In this document: positions 53,730 to 62,993 of the stretch, piece after piece
Layout of the letters: every line of letters begins with the position of its first letter
Position numbering within the stretch: position 1 is the first letter of the stretch
Assembly (NCBI RefSeq): GCF_004341845.1
Contig: NZ_SLVB01000005.1
Coordinates: 310,001 to 374,000, forward strand
Source: Novosphingobium sp. PhB165
GTDB taxonomy: Bacteria > Pseudomonadota > Alphaproteobacteria > Sphingomonadales > Sphingomonadaceae
Reading direction: 5' to 3'
DNA length: 64,000 nucleotides
The notes under the pieces: generated by a model
Told to the model about the DNA's origin: nothing
What the model saw: only the letters and a program-made list of their open reading frames with translations
The model's database searches: none
Made by a program: the position numbers and the translations under genes

Positions 53730-55442
53730 ATGGCCATGAGGTCCATCCTGCTGGCCTGCACGGTTGGGCTGGCGTCGTGCTGGGCGATTACGCCTCTGAG
53801 CGCGCAGCCGAACCCCGCGCGCGTCCCTCGCTCGACCGATATCAAGCCCGGCGAGGCGATGCCCGATGCCGTGCGGGAAGCGATGGCCGCTTCCGCCGCC
53901 CGGCCGCCGCTTGTGCCCGCCTCGATGGCGGTGGAAGCCGCGACCATCCCGGCACCAACTACAGGCGGCGCTTATCCCGCGCCCACCTTCCGTCCGGATG
54001 GCAGGGCGGCTTCTGCGGTGCCCGCACAGATCACGTCGCTCGGCGCGGCGATTGCGCTGGCCTATGCAACGAATCCCCAGCTACTTTCCGCCCGGGCAGA
54101 GGCGCGCTCGTCCGACTATGGCTATGCGCAGGCACGCTCGGCGTTCGGTCCGACCTTAACCGCTTCGGCAAACTACGCCTTCACGCGCATCCGTCAGGAA
54201 ACGGCCAACGGGCCCTTCATCGGCGCGCAGGGCTGGGCCAGCGGCGCCGATCTGGTGCTGTCGCAGCCGATCTGGAATTCGGGGCGGCTCGCGGCAGGGC
54301 AGGAGGCGGCTCTCGCCACGTCGCAATATCGCCGCGCGGCGCTGCGCGTCACCGAGGCGCAAGTGATCGGCAACGTCGTTTCCGCTTACGTGTCGGTGCG
54401 GCGCGATGCGCAGGCGGTGACGATTGCGCGGGAGAACCTCAAACTTCTCGAACAGCAGCTTGAGGAGAACAACACCCGTTTCGGCGTGCGTGACCTGACC
54501 CTGACCGAATTGGACCAGACGCGTACGCGCCTTGAACTCGGACGTGCGCAGCTGCTTCAGGCGGAAGGCCAGTTGGGCTTGTCGCAGAAGCAGTTCCTTC
54601 AATACGTCGGCGCGCCGCCGGGCGAACTGACGCCGCCCGACGTTCTGGACATCCGCTTCGCCTCGCTGGAGGACGCCTATGCCTATGCGGAGGTCAACAG
54701 CGGCGTAGTGGGCGCGGCGCGCGCGAAAGAGCGGATCTCGCGCGCGCAGGCCGTGGCGGAAAGGGCGGAATATGGGCCCACCGTCGCCGTCGAGGGTTCG
54801 TTTGAATATGCCTCGCTATCGCCGTTCAATGACAATCTGCGCTCTACCGAGGTTATCGGACAAGTCGTGGTGCGCCAGACCCTGTTCGACAGCGGCCTGC
54901 GCCATGCCCGCACCCGCGCGGCGCAGGAATCGAATCAGGCCGATTGGCGCCTGGTCGATTCCGCCTATCGCGACACGCGCGAGGCAATCGGTTCTTCGTG
55001 GGACCAACTGGCGTCGCTGCGCTCGGCTCTGGTGAAATACCAATTGGCGATCACGGCGGCGGAGGGGGCCTATCAGGGCGCGCTGGTCCAGCAGAAGACG
55101 GGGGACCTGAACACGCTGGATGTGCTGGACCTCGCGCGCGATCTGCTGACGCTGCGCACCAGCTACAACGCCACGCAGGCCGACGAACTGATCGCGCGCG
55201 CCAATCTTCTGGCAGCGGCGGGCTTGCTGGAAGGGCCCAAGTTGGTCGCCGGGATCGATCCCTACGATGCTGACGCGCACTTCGAACGGGTGCACGATGC
55301 GGGAGATGTTCCGCTGATCACGCCGATCCTTGCAGGCCTCGATTCCTTCACCAACGGTGACTTGCGAAGGGATCGGGCTCTGCGCGATGCAGCCGCGCAG
55401 GCGGCGCTCCCGGCGACCATGCCGATGCCGCCGCAGCCCTGA
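53730..55442 (+). CDS. TolC-family outer-membrane channel (type I secretion)
   Basis: 570 residues with an N-terminal signal (MAMRSILLACTVGLASCWAITPLSAQ). After a ~100-residue proline-rich stretch comes the TolC fold: SLGAAIALAYATNPQLLSARAE, YAQARSAFGPTLTASANY, two helix-hairpin repeats (VISAYVSVRRDAQAVTIARENLKLLEQQ-like and RDTREAIGSSWDQL) and NTLDVLDLARDLLTLRTSYN. The C-terminal ~65 residues are a further low-complexity tail. It is the likely outer-membrane partner for the ABC ATPase and fusion protein at 29.3-32.6 kb. The ATG at 53730 has GAGGGGGA upstream; an ATG at 53736 also works. Confidence 0.9.
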   Translation: MAMRSILLACTVGLASCWAITPLSAQPNPARVPRSTDIKPGEAMPDAVREAMAASAARPPLVPASMAVEAATIPAPTTGGAYPAPTFRPDGRAASAVPAQITSLGAAIALAYATNPQLLSARAEARSSDYGYAQARSAFGPTLTASANYAFTRIRQETANGPFIGAQGWASGADLVLSQPIWNSGRLAAGQEAALATSQYRRAALRVTEAQVIGNVVSAYVSVRRDAQAVTIARENLKLLEQQLEENNTRFGVRDLTLTELDQTRTRLELGRAQLLQAEGQLGLSQKQFLQYVGAPPGELTPPDVLDIRFASLEDAYAYAEVNSGVVGAARAKERISRAQAVAERAEYGPTVAVEGSFEYASLSPFNDNLRSTEVIGQVVVRQTLFDSGLRHARTRAAQESNQADWRLVDSAYRDTREAIGSSWDQLASLRSALVKYQLAITAAEGAYQGALVQQKTGDLNTLDVLDLARDLLTLRTSYNATQADELIARANLLAAAGLLEGPKLVAGIDPYDADAHFERVHDAGDVPLITPILAGLDSFTNGDLRRDRALRDAAAQAALPATMPMPPQP

Positions 55443-55448
55443 CGGGGG

Positions 55449-56462
55449 TTATGCCAAGGCCTCGATAGCGCGCGGAGGAAGTCCGGGCCGGGGGCCGATC
55501 AGCTTCTGGCCGATGAAGCCGAGCGACCATGCCAGATGCATGACCATCGCGGCCATTCCGGCCCCGGCCATGCAGCGAGAGCGGTTCCGCACTCCCAGCA
55601 CCAGCCCGTAGCCAAGGCAAAGCGTGGCCCAGCCCAGCGCCGGCAGGGCCAATAGCGAGGCACGTGGCACGATCGGGGCCAGACAGAAACCGACAAGCGC
55701 CATCAGCACGAGCGGCGCTATGGCAACCGGAATGGCCTGTCGCAGCTTGATCGGCGCGGCGTGGCGGGCCAGCGTCATCGCGCGGCCTCGGCCATATCCG
55801 CGGTATTGACGGAACAGCGCGCCGGGCCTGTCTCGCGGCCAGTACCCCAGCGGTAGCGCGGGTTCGAGCCAGATGCGGCCGCCCGCCGCAGCGAGGCGCA
55901 AGTCGAATTCGGCATCCTCGTTGTGCGAGAAGCTTTCGTCATAGCCGCCCACTTGCCGAAACAGCGCAAGGTCGAACAGCGCATGATGGCCGTGATCGAC
56001 GAACCGGCCGGAAACGATCCGGCGATGCGCGGAGCCGCCGTTGCCCAGCCGCGAATTCTGCGCCGCTGCCGCGCTTTTCTGGAAGCATCCCCGGCCATAC
56101 GTGACCATGGGCACCACGACCGACGCGGCCCGGTGCCTGCGAGCGGCTTCGACAAGGCCGCCGACATAGCCCGAAGGGTAATCGCAATGCGCATCGACCC
56201 GCACCAGCCAATGGTGCCCGGCGGAATGGCGGCGGACGGCAAGGTTGATCCCGGCGCTTTGCAGGCGGGCGGGGTTGTCCAGCAGGATCAGGTTGGCATG
56301 GTGCGCGGCGCGGCGAGACACGATCGATCGGCTGGCATCGGTGCTGCCGCCATCGGCGACGACGATGGTGGCATCGCCATTTTCGCGGATCAGCCAGTCG
56401 AGCAGGCCGGGCAGGTGCCGTTCCTCGTTCAGGCAGGGCACGACGATCAGGACGCCGTTCAT
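55449..56462 (-). CDS. Family 2 glycosyltransferase with C-terminal membrane helices (ExoA-like)
   Basis: 337 residues. Seen: VLIVVPCLNEERHLPGLLDWL, ATIVVADGGSTDASRSIV, LVRVDAHCDYPSGYV (the metal-binding DAH in place of DxD, as in ExoA), and FDLALFRQVGGYDESFSHNEDAEFDLRL. Three to four hydrophobic segments form the last ~90 residues. ExoA adds the second sugar of succinoglycan, and this protein looks like that branch. Its start overlaps the stop of the upstream GT4-like gene (ATGA), so the two are one leftward unit. Confidence 0.88.
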   Translation of the reverse strand: MNGVLIVVPCLNEERHLPGLLDWLIRENGDATIVVADGGSTDASRSIVSRRAAHHANLILLDNPARLQSAGINLAVRRHSAGHHWLVRVDAHCDYPSGYVGGLVEAARRHRAASVVVPMVTYGRGCFQKSAAAAQNSRLGNGGSAHRRIVSGRFVDHGHHALFDLALFRQVGGYDESFSHNEDAEFDLRLAAAGGRIWLEPALPLGYWPRDRPGALFRQYRGYGRGRAMTLARHAAPIKLRQAIPVAIAPLVLMALVGFCLAPIVPRASLLALPALGWATLCLGYGLVLGVRNRSRCMAGAGMAAMVMHLAWSLGFIGQKLIGPRPGLPPRAIEALA

Positions 56463-57652
56463 GACAGGCCCAGCACGGTTCGGCCGATGTGGCGCGCGCT
56501 CCTGGCATCCATGACGATTGCATCGCGCGGAACACGGCTGGCGGCCGCGCGGATCCGGTTGAAGGATTCCGGCGAGAGCGTACGAAACAGGTCGGGTAAC
56601 TCGCGTTCCGGCTGCTTGGTAAGCAGGCCGGCGCCGTGCCGGGCGAGCCATTCGCCGGTGGCCACCTGGGGCAGGGCGATGGGCACGGCGCCATGGGCAA
56701 GGCCCTCGTAAAGCCGGTTGGGCAGCAGCCACGCGGAGTTCAATCCGTCCTCGAAATAGTCGATGGACCAGGCGAAGTGGACTTGGCGGTAGAGCCCCGC
56801 GAGGTCTTCGGGCGCATAGCTTCCGGCGAAACGCAGGCCCGGTACGCCTGCGATCTCTGCCGCGAAGTCGGGGAAGATATCCGGCGAGGGACGCCCGGCA
56901 AGGAGCACTTCAACTTTGCCCCGGCTGCTCTCGGCAAGTCCGCGCAGCATCGTCAACGAGCGACGGCAGCGCAGCATCCCGAACCAGCCGATCCGCCATG
57001 GCGGATGCGGCGGGGCGGGAGTCGCCGGAGCGGTTATGGGCACGGGGACCGGGGCAAGGTTCTCGACCAGCGCGATCTCGCCTTTCCATCCGCGTAGTTC
57101 GCGAAAATAGCGATCTCGGAAGGCGGGCGCGCTGACCACGACAAGGTCCACATCGCGCATGGCCCATGCTTCCACCGCACGGATGAGGCGGGAGGGCAGG
57201 CCCTCGCCAAGCAGCAGGCGGTGAATGTCGAGGCACTCGTAAACCAGCCGCTGGCCGGATCGCCGGATCCGCGCGGCGAGCACAAGGGCTTCAAGATTGC
57301 GCGCCATCAGCACGTCGGCCTGCGCGGTTGCTTCTCGCAATCGGCGGGGGGCGAGCCACTGGCGCAGGACGCTGCCCGCGCGGGCGAGCAGCGCGCCATC
57401 GCGCGTGCGGCCGAGCGACTGGGCGGTCACGCCGCCAACTTCGACAGGGGCAGGCTCGCTTCTGTGGAATCCGGCAAGGGCGATACGGGCACCGGCCGAA
57501 TGCAGCAGATCGATGCGGCGGCAGACGGCGGCATCGGCAAGATCGTGGACAAGATAAGCCACCGCGACCGGCGCGGCTCCGTCCGGGACGCCGTTCTGCG
57601 CCGGTTCGGCGGCCGTTGGGACGCGGGGCGCTTCGAAGGCGGAGTGTTTCAT
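56459..57652 (-). CDS. GT4-like glycosyltransferase
   Basis: 397 residues, GT-B fold inferred. Seen: VAVAYLVHDLADAAVCRRIDLLHSAGARIALAGF at the N-terminus, ADVLMARNLEALVLAARIRR, VYECLDIHRLLLGEG, then a second domain with WRIGWFGMLRCRRSLTML and DGLNSAWLLPNRLYEGLAHGAVPIAL (the nucleotide-binding ExxxxG/P region). The ATG at 57652 has GAGG eight bases upstream; the longer frame is low-complexity. It is divergent from the next GT4 gene and coupled to the ExoA-like gene. Confidence 0.82.
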   Translation of the reverse strand: MKHSAFEAPRVPTAAEPAQNGVPDGAAPVAVAYLVHDLADAAVCRRIDLLHSAGARIALAGFHRSEPAPVEVGGVTAQSLGRTRDGALLARAGSVLRQWLAPRRLREATAQADVLMARNLEALVLAARIRRSGQRLVYECLDIHRLLLGEGLPSRLIRAVEAWAMRDVDLVVVSAPAFRDRYFRELRGWKGEIALVENLAPVPVPITAPATPAPPHPPWRIGWFGMLRCRRSLTMLRGLAESSRGKVEVLLAGRPSPDIFPDFAAEIAGVPGLRFAGSYAPEDLAGLYRQVHFAWSIDYFEDGLNSAWLLPNRLYEGLAHGAVPIALPQVATGEWLARHGAGLLTKQPERELPDLFRTLSPESFNRIRAAASRVPRDAIVMDARSARHIGRTVLGLS

Positions 57653-57924
57653 CGTCGTCGGCCTCGGTCGCTTTGGAGGCGTGATGATAGGCGGCGGGAA
57701 CCGGGCGTTGGGGCGGATTGGATCCGTATCGGCCGGGAATTTGCGATGGGAGCCGAGCGATGCGGGGATGCGTGAGGAGGAATGGCTCATGAAGCCCACG
57801 AGAGGGCGACGGGAAAGTCACCGAAATCGATGCATTGCGCAGTGCGCCGCCGCCGATCTTCGCCAAAGTCGGGCATCCGGCCGCCCGTTTCCCATGCGCG
57901 GCGGCTTCTAGCGGACTTACCCGA

Positions 57925-59241
57925 ATGCCGGCCAAGCACGTTCTTTTCATCAGTCGCCAGCGCATCGTCGGGGCGACCAACGGCAGTTCGACCTATTTGC
58001 TCGATCTGGCCGCAGCGGTACGCCGGGCAGGCATGGTGCCGCATCTGGTCCAGCCCTCTCCAGAGGTGGCGGGGCGCTGGCCGGTGCTGTCGATGCGGCC
58101 GGAAATGGCCGTCTTTGCGAGCCATCGTATTCGCGGACTCCTGCGGCTGGGGCGGCATTATCTGGTGCTGGACCCGCGCGTCTATTGTGCCATTGCCATG
58201 GCCGGGTTGCGAGGATTGGCGCGCAAGTTGGGCATGCGCGGTGCGTGGGTTCGCGACCGGCCGATGCCTTATGCCGTTGCCGGGCGTTGGAGCGATGCCG
58301 ATCACGCGTGGCTGCGCATTGCCGCCGCGAAAGTCAGGCCCGATGTGGCCATCGCCGACTACATGTTCTGCACCGAAGGGTTTGCCGATGTCCCCGGCGT
58401 GCCAACGGCCATCGTCATGCATGACCTGTTTCACGTGCGGGCAGGGGGGAGCGCGGACTCGGTCGCCCTGGTCGATCGCGACGCCGAAGTGGCGATGCTT
58501 GCGCGCGCCGATGCGGTGCTGGCCATTCAGGCGGCCGAGGCGGACTTCCTCGTGCGCGAGGTGCCGGGTGTGGAGGCCATCCTTACGCCGATGGCGGCAC
58601 AGCCGGTCGCGGCAGCGATACCTGGGGAGGAGGGGCGGCTGCTGTTCGTGGGCAGCAATACCGCACCCAATGTCGTCGGGCTGGAATGGTTCTGCGAAGA
58701 GGTCTGGCCGCTCGTGCGGGCGGCGCGGCCGGGCGTCGTACTCGACGTGGCCGGCACGGTGGCGCGCGGGCTTTCAGCGGGCGAGCGGCCTGGAGTGCGC
58801 CCGCTCGGGCTGGTCGACGATCTGGCCCCGCTCTACGCCCGCGCTTCGGTGGTGATCTCGCCCTTGACGTTCGGGTCGGGGCTGAAAATCAAGCTAGTCG
58901 AAGCGATGGCGAGCGGAAAGGCCGTGGTTGCCACCCCGATCACCGTGGAGGGTGTGGAGGCGATCTGCTCGGGCGCTGTGCGCGTCGCCGCAGAGGCCGG
59001 GCATTTCGCGGACGCCATCATCGCTCTCGATGCCGACCGCGAGGCGCGCCGCGCGCTGGGGGAGGCGGCGCGGTGCGCGGTCGCAGAGCATTTCGGCGCC
59101 GAGCGCTGCCATGCCGGTTTCGCGGCATGGCTGGCCCGGTGCGGACCTCCGGCTCAGAACGCCGCAGTGGCGGAGAACAACACGGTCGACCCGGCGATCG
59201 AGGAGCCGTTCTTGGTCGAGGAGAAGTTGGGAAGCAGATAG
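57925..59241 (+). CDS. GT4 family glycosyltransferase with antisense-derived C-terminus
   Basis: 438 residues. Seen: HVLFISRQRIVGATNGSSTYLLDLAAAVRRAG, the LLFVGSNTAPNVVGLEWFCEEVWPLV domain start, LGLVDDLAPLYARASVVISPLTFGSGLKIKLVEAMASGKAVVAT (EAMASG nucleotide site). The last ~29 codons run across the 3' end of the convergent TorF-type porin gene, and the tail VAENNTVDPAIEEPFLVEEK is not a family feature. Loss of an earlier stop is the simplest cause. The ATG at 57925 is chosen by family fit; the ribosome site is weak. Sugar specificity is unknown. Confidence 0.88.
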   Translation: MPAKHVLFISRQRIVGATNGSSTYLLDLAAAVRRAGMVPHLVQPSPEVAGRWPVLSMRPEMAVFASHRIRGLLRLGRHYLVLDPRVYCAIAMAGLRGLARKLGMRGAWVRDRPMPYAVAGRWSDADHAWLRIAAAKVRPDVAIADYMFCTEGFADVPGVPTAIVMHDLFHVRAGGSADSVALVDRDAEVAMLARADAVLAIQAAEADFLVREVPGVEAILTPMAAQPVAAAIPGEEGRLLFVGSNTAPNVVGLEWFCEEVWPLVRAARPGVVLDVAGTVARGLSAGERPGVRPLGLVDDLAPLYARASVVISPLTFGSGLKIKLVEAMASGKAVVATPITVEGVEAICSGAVRVAAEAGHFADAIIALDADREARRALGEAARCAVAEHFGAERCHAGFAAWLARCGPPAQNAAVAENNTVDPAIEEPFLVEEKLGSR

Positions 59242-60008
59242 GCGCTTTCCGACTTCGAGATGTTGGTATCGACATAGGCGACACCTAACGTGACCGGGCC
59301 GAACACCGCGTCCGCGCCGATCAGCCAGTCCAGATATTCGCCGGTGGGCGCCACGCTCGTGCCGTTGGGGCCGAGGCCGGAATTGCCGTTCGAATAGCCG
59401 AGGTGGGCCTTCACCGTCAGCGGCGTGCCCGGTATCCCGGCGCCGGCGTCCGCCCACATGTAGAAGTTGTCCGACTTGGCGCCGGGGCGGCCGATGCCGT
59501 CTGCATAGTCCGCCCCGCTGGCGTAGACTTTGCCCAGCGCCTGCTGCTTCGGCGCATAGGCCACGCCGACCAGCACGGTGGCCGGGCCGAGATCGCCCGA
59601 GAGCTTCACGTAAGGTTCGGCAAAGTCGGTATCGCTGGCGCCGCCCGGATACATGTACCAGGTGAGGCCGACGTCCAGCTTCACGCCGCTCATGACTTCG
59701 GTGGAGTAGCCGCCGATTAGGTCCAGCTCCATGTTGGAGCCGCCGAAAGTGCCCCAGCCGGAGAGGTTCGAACCCCAGGTGCCGACGTAGAACCCGCTGC
59801 GATGGGTGACGGTGGCGCCGGCCTGAACGGCCATTTCCTTGTCGGTCTGCGAGACGCCGCGAAAGCGGTAATCGGTGACGAGCGCGGCGCTTCCCGAAAC
59901 GGTGATCGCGCCGGGTGCTTCCTCCTGCGCCATGGCCGGAGCAGCACACATCGCGGCGGCCAACAGCGAAGCGGGGCCCAGCAGGCCCTTGGCAAGACGG
60001 TAATTCAT
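59154..60008 (-). CDS. TorF-family putative porin
   Basis: 284 residues with a signal peptide (…CAAPAMA, then QEEAPG). The mature protein shows repeating beta strands with the family start ITVSGSAALVTDYRFRGVSQTDKEMAVQAGATV, and YVGTWGSNLSGWGTFGGSNMELDLIGGYS and ends FSATAAF with a terminal Phe. TorF (TIGR02001-type) proteins are common in sphingomonads; transport substrates are unknown. The ATG at 60008 has GAGGG upstream. Its last 88 bases overlap the convergent GT4 gene. Regulation cannot be read from the sequence. Confidence 0.9.
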   Translation of the reverse strand: MNYRLAKGLLGPASLLAAAMCAAPAMAQEEAPGAITVSGSAALVTDYRFRGVSQTDKEMAVQAGATVTHRSGFYVGTWGSNLSGWGTFGGSNMELDLIGGYSTEVMSGVKLDVGLTWYMYPGGASDTDFAEPYVKLSGDLGPATVLVGVAYAPKQQALGKVYASGADYADGIGRPGAKSDNFYMWADAGAGIPGTPLTVKAHLGYSNGNSGLGPNGTSVAPTGEYLDWLIGADAVFGPVTLGVAYVDTNISKSESAYLLPNFSSTKNGSSIAGSTVLFSATAAF

Positions 60009-60189
60009 GATCGGAACGCCCTCATGTTTCGATTGATTATTCGCGTTCCTGCCTGCGTCCGGCAGCCGGCCGCCGCATGCGTGGCGGGGCCGTTTCGTGC
60101 CGGAACTCTCTGCTTACCGGCCGGCCTTGTCCGCTCGCTTGCCGCTGCGTGACAAAGTGTTTCCCAGAAAACCTGACGAGGGCGCCGGA

Positions 60190-60231
60190 CAAAGAAAAGA
60201 CCGGGCGGCCCGAATGGGAAAGGCCGCCCGG
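60190..60231 (-). terminator. Intrinsic terminator of the carbonic anhydrase-SulP operon
   Basis: CCGGGCGGCC (60201-60210) pairs perfectly with GGCCGCCCGG (60222-60231) around an 11-base loop, 47 bases after the SulP stop. Read leftward the stem is followed by TCTTTTCTTTG, a clear T-rich tail. Confidence 0.8.
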
Positions 60232-60278
60232 CAAGGGAAGGCGGTGCGTGAGGAGCCCGCCGTCTATATGTTGTCCGT

Positions 60279-61808
60279 TCAGGCCATTTGCGGCAGCGGA
60301 CGCAGGATCGCCTCGGGGCCGGTGACCCTATCGGTCTGGCCGCTCTGGCGACGGCGGCCGAGCCATTCGCGGATGGTTTCCGCCGTCGTGTGGTCCATCA
60401 CCTTGACCTGATGCAGGTCGAGGTGGACCGGCTTGTGGTCGGGCTGCTTCTCCAGCACCGCGTTCAGGCGGGTAAGGCCCAGGAACGTCGCGCCGCCGCC
60501 CAGTTCGAGGCGCGTATGCTCGTCGTTGTCATGCTCCTGCACCTTGAGGCGCAGGTTCTTCGCATGGGGCAGCAGTTCGACCATGGTCAGCGCCAGACCC
60601 ACCAGCACGCCGGTCAGCAGGTCGGTGGTCACCACCAGCACGAACGTCACCGCCCAGATCACCGCCGGGAATGCGCCATAGGCATGGAACAGGTGCCGCA
60701 CATGGCTGAGGTTCACCAGCTTCCACCCGGTCACCACCAGCACGCCGCCCAGCGCCGCCATCGGTACTTCACGCAGCAACCAGGGCAGCAGCGCGATAAA
60801 GGCCAGGATCCAGACGCCGTGCAGGATCGTCGAGAGACGGGTCTTGGCGCCGGCCTGCACGTTGGCGGAGCTGCGCACGATCACGCCGGTCATCGGCAGG
60901 GCGCCGAACACGCCGCAGAGCAAGTTACCGATACCCTGCGCGCGCAGTTCCTTGTCGTAATGGGTGCGCACGCCGTCATGCATGCGGTCCACAGCGGCGG
61001 CCGAAAGCAGCGTTTCAGCACTGGCGATGAAGGCGATAGCCAGCGCGGCGACGATCAGCGCCGGCTGGGCGAGCGGGGCGAACCAGCCCGTGCTGGTCGG
61101 CAGCGCGAAAGCGGCGCCGATCGATTCGGGCACGGCAATACGCGCCACGTCGAGGCCCATCGTCCATGCGACCAGCGTGGCCGCCATTACGCCCAGCAGC
61201 GCGCCGGGGACGAGGCCGAGGTTCTTCGGGCGCAGCTTCTCCCAGCCGACCATCACCGCCATCGTCAGCACGCCCAGCATCACCGCCATTTCGGTGGAGG
61301 CCATGTTGCCGGGATCGAGCCCGAGGATGCGCGCGGGCATCATCGCGATGTTTTGCAGCCCGCTGGACATCGGTTTCTGGTCGAACAGGATGTGGAACTG
61401 ACCGATCACGATCAGTGCACCGATACCCGCCAGCATGCCGTGGACCACCGCCGGGCTGATCGCGCGGAACAGGCCGCCAAGGCGCAAGGCCCCGGCAATA
61501 AGCTGGAACACGCCCGCCAGCAGCAACACCGGGCCGAGCGCCTCAAGCCCATGCTCGCGCACGAATTCGAAGACGATCACGGCAAGACCTGCCGCCGGGC
61601 CGCTCACCTGAAGCGGCGATCCCGCCAGCAGGCCCACGACCAGACCGCCGATAATGCCGGTGACGAGGCCTTTTTCGGGCGGCACGCCGGAGGCGATGGC
61701 GATGCCCATGCAGAGCGGCATCGCCACCAGGAACACCACGATCGAGGCCGTGAAGTCCCGAGCGAAGTGGGCGAAAGGCCCACTCCGGGTTTCGGTGACG
61801 GTCGTCAT
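60279..61808 (-). CDS. SulP family anion transporter, probably bicarbonate
   Basis: 509 residues with about 12-14 membrane helices and a C-terminal STAS domain. Seen: FTASIVVFLVAMPLCMGIAIASGVPPEKGLVTGIIGG at the N-terminus, GSPLQVSGPAAGLAVIVFEFV, LPMTGVIVRSSANVQAGAKTRLSTILHG, and the STAS segment KPVHLDLHQVKVMDHTTAETIREWL. The start overlaps the carbonic anhydrase stop by four bases (ATGA), so both are translated together. Coupling to a carbonic anhydrase points to bicarbonate uptake rather than sulfate, though sulfate cannot be excluded. Confidence 0.9.
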   Translation of the reverse strand: MTTVTETRSGPFAHFARDFTASIVVFLVAMPLCMGIAIASGVPPEKGLVTGIIGGLVVGLLAGSPLQVSGPAAGLAVIVFEFVREHGLEALGPVLLLAGVFQLIAGALRLGGLFRAISPAVVHGMLAGIGALIVIGQFHILFDQKPMSSGLQNIAMMPARILGLDPGNMASTEMAVMLGVLTMAVMVGWEKLRPKNLGLVPGALLGVMAATLVAWTMGLDVARIAVPESIGAAFALPTSTGWFAPLAQPALIVAALAIAFIASAETLLSAAAVDRMHDGVRTHYDKELRAQGIGNLLCGVFGALPMTGVIVRSSANVQAGAKTRLSTILHGVWILAFIALLPWLLREVPMAALGGVLVVTGWKLVNLSHVRHLFHAYGAFPAVIWAVTFVLVVTTDLLTGVLVGLALTMVELLPHAKNLRLKVQEHDNDEHTRLELGGGATFLGLTRLNAVLEKQPDHKPVHLDLHQVKVMDHTTAETIREWLGRRRQSGQTDRVTGPEAILRPLPQMA

Positions 61809-62494
61809 TCGGCGGCCTCTGCATATTCGGTGGCGATGCGCGTCCGGGCATGGAGCGCGACCGGCAGCGGCGCATTTTCGCGCAGCGGCTCGAACTGGCC
61901 GGTATCGCCGTCGAGGCCGAGGACCTGACCGGCGTGGATGTCCACGAACCAGCCATGCAGCGTCATCTCGCCGCGCGCGATCTTGGCGGCGACGGCGGGG
62001 TGCGTGCGCAAGTGGGCGATCTGGGCGATGATGTTCTCAAGGCTGATCGCGCGCACGCGCTCCTTGCCCTCAAGCTCGCCGTGGCAGGTGGTGACGATGT
62101 GCTCGGCGGCGGCGCCGTGCTTCAGCCATGCCGCGACATTGGGCATCGTTTCCAGACCGGCGGGATTGCTGAGCGCCTTCATCGCGCCGCAATCCGAATG
62201 GCCGCAGACGATGATGTCCCGCACGCCGAGCGCGGCGACGGCATATTCGACCGTCGAGGTGACGCCGCCGTTCAGCGTCGAATAGGGCGGCACAATGTTG
62301 CCGGCGTTGCGGCATACGAACAGGTCGCCGGGTTGGGCCTGCATAATCTGCTCGGGCACGATTCGCGAATCGGCGCAGGAGATCATCAGCGCCTTGGGCT
62401 CCTGCCCCTCGCTCGTCAGTTTGCCGAACAGCTCGCTGCTGGCGGGGAAAATGGTCTTCTCGAAATGGAAGACGCGTCCGATCAGCTCGTTCAC
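61805..62494 (-). CDS. Beta-class carbonic anhydrase
   Basis: Interconverts CO2 and bicarbonate, zinc-dependent, cytosolic. 229 residues. Seen: SCADSRIVPEQI (zinc Cys and the Asp-Arg dyad), FVCRNAGNIVPPY, and HSDCGAMKAL (zinc His and Cys). The GTG at 62494 (MNELIGRVFHFEK) has GGAAAGG eight bases upstream. It is the first gene of an operon with the SulP transporter. The pair probably supplies bicarbonate for anaplerosis; upstream lies a repeat-rich region with its promoter. Confidence 0.95.
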   Translation of the reverse strand: MNELIGRVFHFEKTIFPASSELFGKLTSEGQEPKALMISCADSRIVPEQIMQAQPGDLFVCRNAGNIVPPYSTLNGGVTSTVEYAVAALGVRDIIVCGHSDCGAMKALSNPAGLETMPNVAAWLKHGAAAEHIVTTCHGELEGKERVRAISLENIIAQIAHLRTHPAVAAKIARGEMTLHGWFVDIHAGQVLGLDGDTGQFEPLRENAPLPVALHARTRIATEYAEAAE

Positions 62495-62741
62495 TTTCGT
62501 AACCTTTCCAAACAGGTCGCCCCGCGCACGTCAGGGGTGGGGAACGTACGGCGCGGGGCTTGTTGGTAAGGTATGGCCCCTCGTTTTCGGCCGTCGTGCG
62601 GGTTTGTCAGGAAATGTTGCTGCGGTGCAGCAGGGGGTGGGTTGGTCGTGTTTGGAGGGTTGGTGGGCTTGGTGTGTTGGACGGGGAGTTCGGTGAGTTT
62701 GGTGAGTTCAAGCCTAACCTGAACCCATCGAACTTAAACCT

Positions 62742-62827
62742 CGTCGTCCCCGCGAAGGCGGGGACCCCGCTTTTCTTGGCGAGCGTAGCGAAAAGGCAGC
62801 GGGGCCCCCGCCTTCGCGGGTGCGACG
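62742..62827. repeat. REP-like palindrome, 'CCCCGCGAAGGCGGGG' family (copy 4)
   Basis: Arms CGTCGTCCCCGCGAAGGCGG and CCCCCGCCTTCGCGGGTGCG around a ~25-base centre. It shares its left arm with the copy at 12206-12287. Confidence 0.8.
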
Positions 62828-62911
62828 GGGTTTTTGGGGCTCTCGTCTGGGCTCTCAACCGCTTGACCCGCTCGGCCCTCTCAACCCTCTCGCCGCACAC
62901 GAGCCTCTCAA

Positions 62912-62993
62912 CCCGCTCAGGCTGAGCTTGTCGAAGCCCCCTGCGGCGAGGCGCTGTGGCTCCCATCCTTCGACAAGCTCAGGATGAGCGGGG
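62912..62993. repeat. REP-like palindrome, 'CTTGTCGAAGG' family (copy 3)
   Basis: Arms CCCGCTCAGGCTGAGCTTGT and CCTTCGACAAGCTCAGGATG flank a ~30-base centre, just after the histidine kinase stop, where it may also act as its terminator. Confidence 0.8.

Noticed and set aside
57782..58855. 357-residue rightward frame over the GT4 gene
   Set aside because: Arg/Cys/Trp-rich alternate frame; the GT4 frame carries the family motifs.
62610..62730. G/T-rich irregular repeats as a possible CRISPR or tandem-repeat array
   Set aside because: Units vary in length and sequence with no regular spacers and no cas genes.
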